Positions 10,189 to 19,767 of a DNA stretch of 64,000 bases are shown here, in pieces. Under the pieces are notes generated by a model. The model saw only the letters and a program-made list of their open reading frames with translations, was not told where the DNA came from and did no database searches. The translations under genes and the position numbers were made by a program. The stretch comes from Candidatus Endolissoclinum faulkneri L2 (GTDB taxonomy: Bacteria; Pseudomonadota; Alphaproteobacteria; Thalassobaculales; Thalassobaculaceae), in NCBI RefSeq assembly GCF_000319385.1, contig NC_019566.1, forward strand, positions 1,069,266 to 1,133,265, written 5' to 3'. Numbering within the stretch: position 1 is the stretch's first letter; every line of letters starts with the position of its first letter.

Positions 10189-11826
10189 ACTTTAAAAGTA
10201 TCCATGCTCTATTTTATCCTCAATAATTTCTATTATTCTGTTAGATATCAGATTTGTATCTTAATGACAAAGGAATGTTTCTGTAAAAAAAAATTACTAA
10301 TGAAATATTTAAAATAAATTAATCTTATTAATTAATAAGCAGTTTAGGTATTTTCTTAAATAGCCAATTATTTACATTTCTCAAAATATATCAGTTGATA
10401 TCTTCTGGAAAATCACTTTAGCAATCTTGAATAAGAAACTATTTGTACCACTAAAAGGTTTGTAATTAAACACTAACATTTTTAAGTAAAAAATATTAAG
10501 ACAATTTTTCAAATAATTTGCTTACTAGAAAAAGTAATATTATATTATAAAGATGATTTAAAACAATTAATGTAATTATTATTAGATAATAAACTTAGTT
10601 TTACTATTTTAGCACATTTAGTAATTATTATAGTGATAAATCATTTATCTAATTAATACAATTAGAGATAAAAAATTATAGCAGTTAAGTAACTTATCGA
10701 TCTGCTATGAAGTAGCAAGCAAAATATCGAACAATAAATTTTTACAATAAATATGCCAGCAGAAATATTCAATCAGGCATATTACAGAATTAAATAAATA
10801 TTAATTAGCGCAATATTAAACCAATTATGAATAGCTCTATACTTGCCAGCTTTCCCTGTTTACTTTTCACAATCTTTCAAAAATACAAATTGTTTCATAA
10901 GATATAAGGCATAATATTCGCTGATAAATATCCAAAAATAATCTAAGTTGTTATAATAACGCGCTAATTTCTTAATACAAACATACCACAAATTTACTAC
11001 TATTATTAAGAAACAACGCTTCAAAAAGTGATAACTAAAAGCTAGGTTAAACAACTAATTATATAACACATCCTTAACACCCAAATAGATCAAAAGTAAT
11101 CTTGCTAATAAAACGTTATAAAAAGCAAATTAAAAAAGGATTAGTGAATAATGCAATAGCTGACAACTTAAATTTTTAAAAAAAAAGAAATATTTATTGC
11201 TATTCGTTTACTATACTTAAGTAACCATGCTAATGGTTATGTCCAAAAAAACAAATTATGCAAGTAATTTAACGCTAACTATTTATCATAATTAATAAAG
11301 AAATACTAATGAATTATCCATGAAAGATTTCAGGCTAATCTATTTCTCTATAAAAGCAAAATTTAATAAGTTAAGAGTAGGGTTTTTAATAATTAATACA
11401 GCTAATTTAAATTAAACTAATATTAGATATTATTTTATCTATAAAAACTAATCAATGCAACAGCAGAAGATTTAAAAATTAAACTTAAAACTTTTAATTA
11501 AATGTATACACAAAATAATCTTAATAAGATATTATATGATTCTAACTAAAATAACAACAATCATCTAAAAAGATGAGGTAATAAGATTGCAATGAAATAT
11601 CAATTAGTAATATTATTAGTTTAATATTAATCTACCTTATACTCACCTTCAACATTAACGGTTATTCCAGTTACGTGCCAAAAAAATAAAAAAACTCCAA
11701 TCAATTGATGATAATTTAAGATAAAACCAATCTATACATTCTTATATCTTTAAATTTTAAAAAAAGCAAAGCCGATTAAATTATCTATGCAAAATTTAGC
11801 TGCTTACATTTAATACTTTGTGAAAA
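10189..11826. other. 1.6-kb AT-rich stretch between mlaD and the DUF2155 gene
   Basis: No gene is recognisable. A 64-codon open frame on the minus strand (10860-11054) encodes a low-complexity hydrophobic/basic peptide with no Shine-Dalgarno and is probably chance. A second copy of CAATCTTGAATAA lies at 10422-10434. Confidence 0.55.
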
Positions 11827-12336
11827 CTAAAAACCTGGCTTGCCTGATTGAGTCTTGACAGGATTTAATTCGCTTAATTGAGGTCTACTATCTATTCTAG
11901 CTGACTGGAAAATAAAACGGCTCATCATCTGAACAAAGTCAATAGCTTCTTGAGTTATTTCGATTCTTTCACCCGGCTTCAATATCTTTTGATCACCGCC
12001 AGGTAGCAAATTAACATAATTATTACCGAATAAGCCGTCACTGGAAATAGCAGCGCTAGAATCTATGGGAAGCTTAATAGAATTATCAATACTCAAAGTA
12101 ACTTTTGCTAAGTAGGTCTTTGGATCTAAAGATTGCCCTGATACAGTACCAATTTTAAGGCCAGACATGCGAACATCACTACCTGGCTTTAGACCACCTA
12201 CAGTGGTGAAATAAGCAGTAACATCATATTCATTTCTCATGTTGAACTGCGAAAAAGTATATACATAGAATAGAAACACTCCAGCAAAGGCTAAAACAAT
12301 TGCTCCTATCAATGTTTCAATTAGAGATTTACTCAA
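11827..12336 (-). CDS. mlaD: MlaD-like MCE-domain lipid transport protein
   Basis: MlaD is the inner-membrane-anchored periplasmic ring of the MlaFEDB ABC system that keeps phospholipids out of the outer leaflet of the outer membrane. The protein has one N-terminal transmembrane helix (SLIETLIGAIVLAFAGVFLF region) and an MCE domain with TTVGGLKPGSDVRMSGLKIG and the hallmark DGLFGNNYVNL segment. The longest frame starts at a GTG (12360) and would overlap the upstream gene by 20 bases. I prefer a TTG at 12336, five bases after the upstream TGA, with AGGA about 10 bases before it; it gives the usual short N-terminus before the helix and 169 residues. The other mla genes are not in this window. 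Confidence 0.88.
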   Translation of the reverse strand: MSKSLIETLIGAIVLAFAGVFLFYVYTFSQFNMRNEYDVTAYFTTVGGLKPGSDVRMSGLKIGTVSGQSLDPKTYLAKVTLSIDNSIKLPIDSSAAISSDGLFGNNYVNLLPGGDQKILKPGERIEITQEAIDFVQMMSRFIFQSARIDSRPQLSELNPVKTQSGKPGF

Positions 12337-12340
12337 TGGA

Positions 12341-12715
12341 TCATATTCCTGCCGAATCACTCGGCGTCCAGGGTTGGTAATCTCCTGTTGCCTTATCGCG
12401 CTTAGCGCCTTCTAAAAGGTGACCTGCTGGACGATAGGCATAGAGCGTTCCGGTAAGATTTGGCTCATGTTTCTTCTGCCAAACAAAGCGTCGAGAATCG
12501 GTTTCCTCGGGCACTTCATTGCTGACATGATGTAGCCAGTGATGCCAATTTGGTGGAATTTTAGAAGCTTCTACAAGACCATTGTAGATAACCCATCTCA
12601 TCTCGCGACCATTTCGCAGAACGCCACGGCAATGGATGTAATATTTGTTACCATAAATATCTTTACCAACAAATTTGCCATTTATGTAAGTATATATCCT
12701 CATTTCAAACTTCAT
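12341..12715 (-). CDS. NDUFA12-type accessory subunit of NADH:ubiquinone oxidoreductase
   Basis: The 124-residue protein is the alphaproteobacterial homologue of the mitochondrial 17.2-kDa complex I subunit (NDUFA12/B17.2), an accessory protein on the matrix/cytosolic arm. Characteristic segments are GNKYYIHCRG, MRWVIYNGLVEASKIPP, NWHHWLHH, PNLTGTLYAYRPAG and the C-terminal GDYQPWTP. Its retention argues that a proton-pumping complex I with the mitochondrial-type accessory set is still in use. mlaD follows on the same strand with an overlap or a 4-base gap depending on its start, so the two are probably coupled. AAGG lies about 9 bases before the ATG. Nothing is broken. Confidence 0.93.
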   Translation of the reverse strand: MKFEMRIYTYINGKFVGKDIYGNKYYIHCRGVLRNGREMRWVIYNGLVEASKIPPNWHHWLHHVSNEVPEETDSRRFVWQKKHEPNLTGTLYAYRPAGHLLEGAKRDKATGDYQPWTPSDSAGI

Positions 12716-13818
12716 TGCTCAACCTTAATTAGTATATCAAACTACAATATCCTTATCACATTTATAAATCGATATCGTTTCTTAATGTTTACAAACTTAT
12801 CTTAGTAGGTTTACCAAAGTTATTAAATATTGGACTTAGTAATCTAAATAATCGATAAAATGCAACAAAATATCAGTAAATTAATAATTAAATAATAATT
12901 TACTACTCTATCTACAAACTAATCATTTTACCTAACAAACAATACAAAATTTAATCATTTTTATACAAGAACGTGCTGTAGTATATGAAATCATTCAGTG
13001 CTAATCAAAATCTAGCAAAAAAAATCCTAAATTCAATATAACATACTTCATCAATTAAATAATCCAGTTTCTTTAATAATCCTTAGCAAGTAGATTAATT
13101 TATCCTCCTAGCAAATTATCGACAAAAACTTTATACAAATCTATTGGTATGACTTAGATAATAAAGCTGTTTGTTTAGCCGAAGCACAGTATTGACTGCA
13201 CTTTTAAGCCTTAAATGTAATCGTAATATATACATGCTTAGCTTAATTAGCTGTGCTATTGTTCATTAGCTAGAATAGATTAATTTTAATTCTTTTCACA
13301 TCAATGAGCACGAATAACTAATTATACAAAGCTATGTTAAGTTCAGTATCATGAAATAAAATAATAATCATAAACAAGTTAATTATACTTAAATAATATT
13401 AATTATCATTAAGATTACAATGAAATAGTAATAAATAAAATTAATAATTAACTGCGACAACGAATATTAGAAATATTATTGCTCAAAAACAAATTAAACA
13501 CATTACAAAATTAAATAAAATATTTTAAATAAAACAAACTAGATAACTGATTACAGCTCTAAAATATATTCAGTTATATATAGCAAGTTGTATTAATTTT
13601 TAAGTCATCAAAATCAAAAATTAATACAACTAATTAATGTAATACAATTGTTGAATAACATGCATAGATAAACAATAATAATACTTACCAAAGTAATTCA
13701 TTCAAATTAAAGTATAAAAACTACCTCTAATTCAAAACGTTTTTATGTCTCTCATTAAGAGAGACAAGGCATAACTTATTACAAATAAACACCCATCAGT
13801 AAAATTAGGAAACTTATT
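12716..13818. other. AT-rich stretch without a recognisable gene
   Basis: I see no gene. A perfect 16-bp inverted repeat with a 14-base loop lies at 13586-13631. The stretch ends at the 3' side of the minus-strand tRNA-Leu. Confidence 0.55.
13586..13631. repeat. Perfect inverted repeat, 16-bp stem
   Basis: Arms 13586-13601 and 13616-13631 are exact reverse complements around a 14-base spacer. It lies about 190 bp past the 3' end of tRNA-Leu(CAA) in the direction of its transcription. Confidence 0.75.
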
Positions 13819-13905
13819 TGGTACCCCCGGTTCGACTCGAACGAACAATTTCTTGCGAAAAACAGATTTTGAGTCTGCCGCGTCTACCGATTCCGCCACG
13901 GGGGC
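13819..13905 (-). tRNA. tRNA-Leu, anticodon CAA
   Basis: Read on the minus strand, the acceptor stem GCCCCCG (13905-13899) pairs with CGGGGGU, with one G-U pair at the end. Discriminator A73 and an encoded CCA tail follow (13822-13819). The D arm holds GGCGGAATCGGTAGACG. The anticodon loop CUCAAAA gives CAA for UUG codons. The long variable arm is typical of class II leucine tRNAs, and the T loop reads GTTCGAGTC. A possible promoter (TTGTTA, 17 bases, TATGAT) lies just upstream at 13952-13924. Confidence 0.97.
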
Positions 13906-14815
13906 TAGAATCATAGAATTCTTATCATATAGATAATACAAGTCAATAACAAATTATTACCGCTAGCCTAGAAAATTAATTTAAATATTATTGGTGATTC
14001 TTGTCAATTAAGCATGCTTAGCTTAGTCGAAGCGATAACCGATTACCATGTTACTTTATAATATATTAACACATTAAATTGCTTTAAGCAGACGACGTGA
14101 ACTATTTGAAAAGTCCAAAGCATCTGTCGTAAAAACTATAAAAATAAACAAAAAAGTTACACAATCAAATATGCAGTTTAATCTATTAATAATTTCCATA
14201 GGGAAAATTACCTCAAACGCTTAGTTACTAATTGACTAGCGATTGCAAGTTAGATATAATCATAAATTATTCAGAATTTGATAAATTACTTTATAATTCT
14301 TAGGGAATAAATAGTTAAAATAAATTTAAAAAGAAAACTACTAATTTATTTCATAGTATACAAAAGTAATCTATTGATTTTGTGTGTTAAAAAAAATCTT
14401 ATGCATCTGCATATAAGATATCCTTATTTAATAAATTAATAAAAAACTTTTAGTTACGCCAAAGACAACCAAAAGCTAAATAAAAACATTCAATAAGCAC
14501 TGATTAAGGAAAATTAACTTAAATTCAGCAAATTATAACTCACACAATCAAAGCTTATATTGCCTTGGTCAAGTAAAATTATTTCTATCTTTCCCCGCAG
14601 GCTGCTAGCCGAAATCAAGTTTAATGATGAATAAATAAAGATTGCCTAAAATTTTTATCACCTTTCATTGATAATACTAGTGGTTTTTCAGAAAAAAGAA
14701 ATTAGCAATACAAAAAATTACTCAACAGTGCGAAAAAATATCCCATAATAAGCCATAAACAATTATAATTAATCGCTAATCGACTATAATGTGAGTATAA
14801 TAATTAAAAAATTTT
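13906..14815. other. Spacer between the two tRNA-Leu genes
   Basis: This 0.9-kb AT-rich stretch has no recognisable gene. It holds the putative tRNA-Leu(CAA) promoter at its left edge and an imperfect small hairpin around 14397-14420. Confidence 0.55.
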
Positions 14816-14900
14816 TGGTGGCCCCGGAGGGACTCGAACCCTCACGCCATAGGCTCGCGATTTTAAGTCGCGTGCGTCTACCAAATTCCGCCACGGGGCC
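14816..14900 (-). tRNA. tRNA-Leu, anticodon UAA
   Basis: On the minus strand the acceptor GGCCCCG pairs with CGGGGCC, discriminator A and an encoded CCA follow (14819-14816). The anticodon loop CUUAAAA gives UAA for UUA/UUG codons, the commonest leucine codons expected in AT-rich genes. A class II variable arm (GAGCC UAU GGCGU) and a T arm GGGTTCGAGTCCC are present. It is the second of two leucine tRNAs on this strand about 0.9 kb apart. Confidence 0.97.
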
Positions 14901-15384
14901 AGTATATCATGCGGAGCAAAATACTCGTAATGTAGTCTTGACATAATTTTTTTAAACCAAACGCATCCTACTTACACTGAATATAATTTAGATATGTTAA
15001 TTTTGATATATTTTTTACGTATAAATAGACTTTTTTATCATAAAATAAAAATGGCAACATATAATGTCTCATTGTTTCCTAATTGGCTATTAAATATAGC
15101 ATAACAAAATAAAATAATTAGATTTAATTGTTTTGATGTCTTTTAGAAAAACCAACTATTAGCATATACGGCATTAATTATTTTTTATTATAAATTAGAA
15201 AACACCTTAATTTATGATTGTAAAACTAAAATAATAAAATATTAAGATATTATTTTATTATTTTAATGAAAATTCTAACCATATGTTGAATACTACCTTA
15301 TTCAAACAAATTTTTTTTCAAAAAATCTTGCGAATTACCACACTAAGGTTTTTAGTAAACTTAAAATTAAAGTTAAGAAATTCA
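14901..15384. other. Noncoding stretch upstream of rsmH; no mraZ
   Basis: The dcw cluster normally opens with mraZ just before rsmH. Here 480 bp of AT-rich DNA holds no open frame resembling MraZ, so the cluster starts directly at rsmH. The T-rich block ending near 15260 probably contains the rsmH promoter, but I cannot pick hexamers with confidence. Confidence 0.5.
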
Positions 15385-16383
15385 GTGAATAGTAGAATAC
15401 ATATTCCGGTGCTATTGTCTGAAATGTTAACTGCACTAGCTCCTATTTCAGGGAAGTGTTATCTAGATGGCACTTTTGGTTCTGGTGGTTATACTCGGGC
15501 AATATTGGAAAAAGCTGATTGTACTGTTCTTGCCATTGATCGAGACCCTGAATCAATTGCTCGTGCCCAAATCATGAAAAAAGAATTTAATGATAGAAAG
15601 AGAAAGCATCTTATTCCCTTACAAGGCAGATTTAGTCAAATGTATACGCTTGCTAAAACTGCTGGATATTCTACTGTAGATGGCGTAACCCTTGACTTAG
15701 GCTTTTCTTCTGCACAGATGGACAATCCTAAACGTGGCTTCTCTTTTCGCTTCGATGGACCACTTGACATGCGGATGGAAAGTAGTGGCATGACAGCTGC
15801 TGATTTAGTCAATACAGCAAGCAAAAAAGAATTATCCGATATTATTTTCTATTTAGGAGAAGAGCGTTACGCCTGTCGTATTGCCAAAGCAATTGTCGAG
15901 GCAAGGAAAATTGTTCCTATTAACAGGACAAGTGATCTTGCTGCTCTTGTTCGGCGTTCACTGCCTTATTCAAATTACAAGAGTATTGATCCAGCTACTC
16001 GTACCTTTCAAGCTTTACGCATTTATGTGAACAATGAACTTGAAGAACTTGAGCATGGTTTGGATGCCGCAGAACAATTATTAGCTCCTGGTGGTAAGCT
16101 TGCAGTAGTTTCTTTTCATTCGTTGGAAGATCGAAAGGTAAAGCTTTTATTACGTAAGCGTTCTGGGCATGATCCCAACCCCTCACGCTATGATCTAGAA
16201 GCTATTGCTGGCAAATGCACAGGCTTTTCGCCTACTTTTGTCAATACACTATTTCCACTAATCCTTCCACAGAAGGACGAGATTGCGCAAAACCCTCGTG
16301 CTCGTTCTGCTCGTTTACGAATTGGTTATCGCACTGAAGCTTTAGCATGGAGATTACAAGAAAAAAGCAATAAAATTGTTTAA
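15385..16383 (+). CDS. rsmH: 16S rRNA (cytosine-1402-N4)-methyltransferase
   Basis: RsmH (MraW) methylates N4 of C1402 in the decoding centre of 16S rRNA using S-adenosylmethionine. Diagnostic segments are HIPVLLSEML at the N-terminus, the SAM loop LDGTFGSGGYTRAIL, IDRDPES, LDLGFSSAQMDNPKRGFSF, RTFQALRIYVNNELEEL and VVSFHSLEDRKVK, ending with the usual NPRARSARLR. The open frame extends to an ATG at 15283, but those 34 extra residues are family-foreign. I choose the GTG at 15385, seven residues before HIPVLL, giving 332 residues; its Shine-Dalgarno is weak. It is the first gene of the dcw cluster here. The next gene in alphaproteobacteria would be ftsL then ftsI, and both are missing. Confidence 0.93.
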   Translation: MNSRIHIPVLLSEMLTALAPISGKCYLDGTFGSGGYTRAILEKADCTVLAIDRDPESIARAQIMKKEFNDRKRKHLIPLQGRFSQMYTLAKTAGYSTVDGVTLDLGFSSAQMDNPKRGFSFRFDGPLDMRMESSGMTAADLVNTASKKELSDIIFYLGEERYACRIAKAIVEARKIVPINRTSDLAALVRRSLPYSNYKSIDPATRTFQALRIYVNNELEELEHGLDAAEQLLAPGGKLAVVSFHSLEDRKVKLLLRKRSGHDPNPSRYDLEAIAGKCTGFSPTFVNTLFPLILPQKDEIAQNPRARSARLRIGYRTEALAWRLQEKSNKIV

Positions 16384-16882
16384 CATTTTTTATTTGTTGG
16401 TTAGCAATAAGTATTGAATAGTGATTTTTTTAAAAACAGTTTAATACAAACTAACTTACCATATTAAATCCTAGCACTAATTAACTTTGCTTTTAATAAC
16501 ATTTCCTTAGCTGAATTAATCTTTAAGTATTATTTTTCTTTCAAGGCCTTACCAGATTAAGGATTTTTTTAGAAAAAACAATAAACCTAGAAAAAAAAAT
16601 TATTGCATTAATATTAATAATATTATGGCAAAACCTGCTACAAACATTATAGATACCATCATCTTTACCATATTGCTTTTTTAATAAAGCAACTAAGAAA
16701 TACTAAATAAAAAGCTAGAGCACTATAATTTATAGTAAACATAGTGTAATACGCGGGCAATATCATTGCACAAAACAATTTGTATATTTTTACGATAAAT
16801 CTCTATTGAACAATAGAATGTGATTAAATTTTAACCTTATATATTATGCGAATCAGTTTAGCGAAATACTGAAGTTAGAGTC
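16384..16882. other. Gap where ftsL and ftsI are expected
   Basis: Between rsmH and murE alphaproteobacteria typically carry ftsL and ftsI, together about 2 kb. Here there are only 499 bp, AT-rich and stop-dense in all frames. I found no penicillin-binding motif (SxxK, SxN, KTG) context or other remnant. The right end must supply the promoter or ribosome-binding region for murE. Confidence 0.7.
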
Positions 16883-18346
16883 TTGCGTCTTTCTGCTCTT
16901 ATTAATTATCAAGATTTATCATCCATGACACTGGTTTCGGAAGATCCAGAAATACTCGGACTAACAGCAGATAGCCGTAAGATACAACCAGGATTTTTAT
17001 TTGCTGCCCTCCCCGGCTCTAGATTAGATGGCCGCAACTATATACTTGAAGCTATCGCTAACGGTGCAATAATTGTCTTAACAACACCAAATATTATTGA
17101 ATGTGCTGTTGGAATAGTACGTGACAAGAATCCTCGCCGCCAACTGGCTTTAATGGCTGCCCGCTTTTACAGCAAGCAGCCGAAAACATGCGTCGCTGTA
17201 ACTGGCACCAACGGAAAAACCTCAGTAGCTGATTTTACCAGACAAATATGGCATAGTGCCGGATATTTGGCTTCATCAATTGGCACCTTAGGAACCACTG
17301 TAGAAAACATCATTACCAATTCAAACTTAACAACTCCAGACGCGGTAGAAATTCACAAAATACTACACAACCTCGCTCAAGCAAATATTAATCATTCTGT
17401 TTTAGAAGCTTCTAGTCATGGACTAGACCAGTTTAGGCTTGACGGTGTGCATATTAGGACTGCTGCTTTTACTAACCTAACGCGTGATCATTTCGACTAT
17501 CATATCAATATTGACAATTATCGCAGAGCTAAGCTTGGCTTATTTGAAAGAGTAATGCTCTCGGGCGGAACTGCTGTGATAAACATTGATTCGCCAGAAT
17601 TTAATAATTTCTATACGGTAGCAAAACGTAATCAACACCAGATTGTATCTTACGGAATGCATTCGAGTGCTAGACTGCGTATTATTAGCCAAAGGATACA
17701 ACCGAACGGCCAAGAGCTAGAGATTACTATCGATGGAAATTACTATCTGGTCAAATTAACCCTAATTGGTAATTTCCAAGCTTGGAATGTTCTATGTGCT
17801 TTAGGTTTAGCGATAAGTAGTGGTACACCCATACGACTGGCTTTAGAAGCTTTGCCTTTGTTAACCAGCGTACGCGGGCGCTTAGAGCGAGTAGCAGTAC
17901 TAGAAAATGAAGCTGCAATTTATGTTGATTACGCTCATACTTCACATGCTCTGAAATCGGTTCTGCAAGCAGTTCGTCCTCATACGAATGGGAAACTCTG
18001 GTGCATACTTGGCTGCGGCGGCGATCGTGATCCTGGTAAACGATCAATGATAGGTGCTACTGCTGGCGAATACGCTGACCGAGCAATCATTACTGATGAC
18101 AATCCTCGCTCCGAGAACCCGGCCAAGATTCGAGCCACCATTCTTGCAAGTTGCAAAAATGGCATAGAAATCTCTGACCGACGTACTGCAATATATGAAA
18201 CTATTGCCAAACTAGATACTGGGGACATACTAATAATAGCTGGAAAGGGTCATGAGAATGTACAGGAAATTAACGAGATGAAATATCCATTAAACGACTC
18301 ATGCATTGTTCGTGAAGCGATTACTGCAATAAAGTATTCAAGATGA
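16883..18346 (+). CDS. murE: UDP-MurNAc-L-Ala-D-Glu:meso-diaminopimelate ligase
   Basis: MurE adds meso-diaminopimelate to UDP-MurNAc-L-Ala-D-Glu in cytoplasmic peptidoglycan precursor synthesis. At 487 residues it is full length. The ATP-binding loop is GTNGKTS at 108-114, the carbamylated lysine is expected at K217 (RRAKLGL), and the amino-acid specificity motif DNPR at 406-409 indicates meso-DAP rather than lysine. Translation starts at TTG (16883), with only a weak GA-rich ribosome-binding site; no ATG gives a better N-terminus. Its stop overlaps the murF start by four bases (ATGA), so the two are translationally coupled. The neighbouring ftsI is gone, but murE shows no sign of decay. Confidence 0.97.
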   Translation: MRLSALINYQDLSSMTLVSEDPEILGLTADSRKIQPGFLFAALPGSRLDGRNYILEAIANGAIIVLTTPNIIECAVGIVRDKNPRRQLALMAARFYSKQPKTCVAVTGTNGKTSVADFTRQIWHSAGYLASSIGTLGTTVENIITNSNLTTPDAVEIHKILHNLAQANINHSVLEASSHGLDQFRLDGVHIRTAAFTNLTRDHFDYHINIDNYRRAKLGLFERVMLSGGTAVINIDSPEFNNFYTVAKRNQHQIVSYGMHSSARLRIISQRIQPNGQELEITIDGNYYLVKLTLIGNFQAWNVLCALGLAISSGTPIRLALEALPLLTSVRGRLERVAVLENEAAIYVDYAHTSHALKSVLQAVRPHTNGKLWCILGCGGDRDPGKRSMIGATAGEYADRAIITDDNPRSENPAKIRATILASCKNGIEISDRRTAIYETIAKLDTGDILIIAGKGHENVQEINEMKYPLNDSCIVREAITAIKYSR

Positions 18347-19737
18347 CCGCTCTATGGACACGTACCGCCGCTGTTGAAGCGACCAAAGGTCAGATAGTCG
18401 GAGACAATTGGTCCGCTTATGGAATAAGCATCGATAGTCGTAAAATTAAAACAGGTGATATTTTTATCGCACTACCAGGGAAACGTGTCGACGGGCATCA
18501 ATTTGTCATCTCTGCCCTGAATTTAGGTGCTTCTGCTGCTCTAGTCTCACACATACCAAATGGCCTAGATAACGCGCCTTTGCTTATAGTAAAGGATGTC
18601 TTAAAAGCGCTGAAAGATTTAGCACATTTTGCTCGAGCACGTTCTAATGCGCGGATAGTAGCTGTAACCGGCAGTGTCGGTAAAACTGGGACCAAGGAAA
18701 TGCTTGCCAGGACCCTTGGCGCAGATGGAAAAACCATAGCTAGCGTTGGTAACTTAAACAATCATATAGGCGCACCAATGTCGTTGGCTAGCTTGCCAGC
18801 AGATTGCGATTTTGCAGTGTTTGAGCTTGGTATGAACCATTCCAACGAAATTAGACCGCTAGCCCAAATGATAGCACCGCATGTTACTATAATAACTAAT
18901 GTTGAGCTCGTACATACCGAATTTTTTAATAGCATCGAGGATATTGCTGACTCCAAAGCTGAAATCATGGAAGGCCTTCTGCCTGGTGGAATTGCTGTCT
19001 TGAATGCTGATAACAGTAGCTTTGTAAGATTACGCAAAAGAGCTCAAGCGCTATGCATAGATCAAATCGCTACCTTTGGGCGTGGTGCAGCCTGCGATAT
19101 ACGTGGTATCAAAATTGAACCTTTCAGCGATGGCACAAAAGTAATTGCTAGCGTGGCAGGTAAAGAAATTAGCTGGACAGTTGGTTGTATCGGTCTTCAC
19201 TGGGGGTTGAATAGCCTTGGAGTTATTGCCGTCCTTCATGCCCTAGGTCTTTCAATTATACCATTACTCAAACAATTATCTGTATTTTCACCCTTACGTG
19301 GTCGAGGTAATCAAGTAATGATTACTACCATAGACAATGGTATTGCTTTATTGATCGACGAAAGCTACAGTGCTAGTCCTAAAAGTATGCGAGCAGCATT
19401 GTCTGTATTTGCCGCAACCCGGGGAAAGCGTAAAATTGTAGTACTAGGGGATATGCTAGAGCTAGGCAACATAACCTCGATTGCACATGCTAACTTAAAA
19501 AATACTATTGATGATATAAAACCAGAATTAATCTACTTATGCGGAGATGGAATGTCTCATTTACGTGAAGCCTTGGGTCGAGACCGTATAACTTTGTGGA
19601 CCAAAACAGCCAATGCACTTGTAGAATCAGTCGTAAATAACGTAACGGATGGAGATGTCGTCCTGGTAAAAGGAGCTTTTGCTATGGGAATGCAAAAAAT
19701 TGTATCCGCTCTTGAAAAGAAAAGGAATATTCTATAG
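18343..19737 (+). CDS. murF: UDP-MurNAc-tripeptide:D-Ala-D-Ala ligase
   Basis: MurF joins D-Ala-D-Ala to UDP-MurNAc-tripeptide, completing the pentapeptide. The 464-residue protein has the three-domain Mur ligase layout: an N-terminal uridine-binding domain with DSRKIKTGDIFIALPG, the central ATPase loop GSVGKTGTK (110-118), and a C-terminal domain with DESYSASPKSMRAAL and VVLGDMLELG. The second D-Ala partner enzyme, Ddl, is encoded further along the cluster. The ATG overlaps the murE stop by four bases. mraY follows after 30 bp. Confidence 0.97.
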   Translation: MTALWTRTAAVEATKGQIVGDNWSAYGISIDSRKIKTGDIFIALPGKRVDGHQFVISALNLGASAALVSHIPNGLDNAPLLIVKDVLKALKDLAHFARARSNARIVAVTGSVGKTGTKEMLARTLGADGKTIASVGNLNNHIGAPMSLASLPADCDFAVFELGMNHSNEIRPLAQMIAPHVTIITNVELVHTEFFNSIEDIADSKAEIMEGLLPGGIAVLNADNSSFVRLRKRAQALCIDQIATFGRGAACDIRGIKIEPFSDGTKVIASVAGKEISWTVGCIGLHWGLNSLGVIAVLHALGLSIIPLLKQLSVFSPLRGRGNQVMITTIDNGIALLIDESYSASPKSMRAALSVFAATRGKRKIVVLGDMLELGNITSIAHANLKNTIDDIKPELIYLCGDGMSHLREALGRDRITLWTKTANALVESVVNNVTDGDVVLVKGAFAMGMQKIVSALEKKRNIL

Positions 19738-19767
19738 AAATGCGTGAATTAAAATAATAATATCAAG

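Noticed and set aside
10860-11054. 64-codon minus-strand frame in the mlaD-DUF2155 spacer
   Set aside because: The product is a low-complexity hydrophobic/basic peptide in AT-rich DNA without a ribosome-binding site; chance is likely.
13732-13941. 69-codon minus-strand frame overlapping tRNA-Leu(CAA)
   Set aside because: It is the well-known artefact of translating through a leucine tRNA (VAESVDAADSKSV-type peptide); the tRNA is the real feature.
15283-15384. N-terminal extension of rsmH from the upstream ATG
   Set aside because: The 34 residues do not match the family, which begins just before HIPVLL; the GTG at 15385 fits better.
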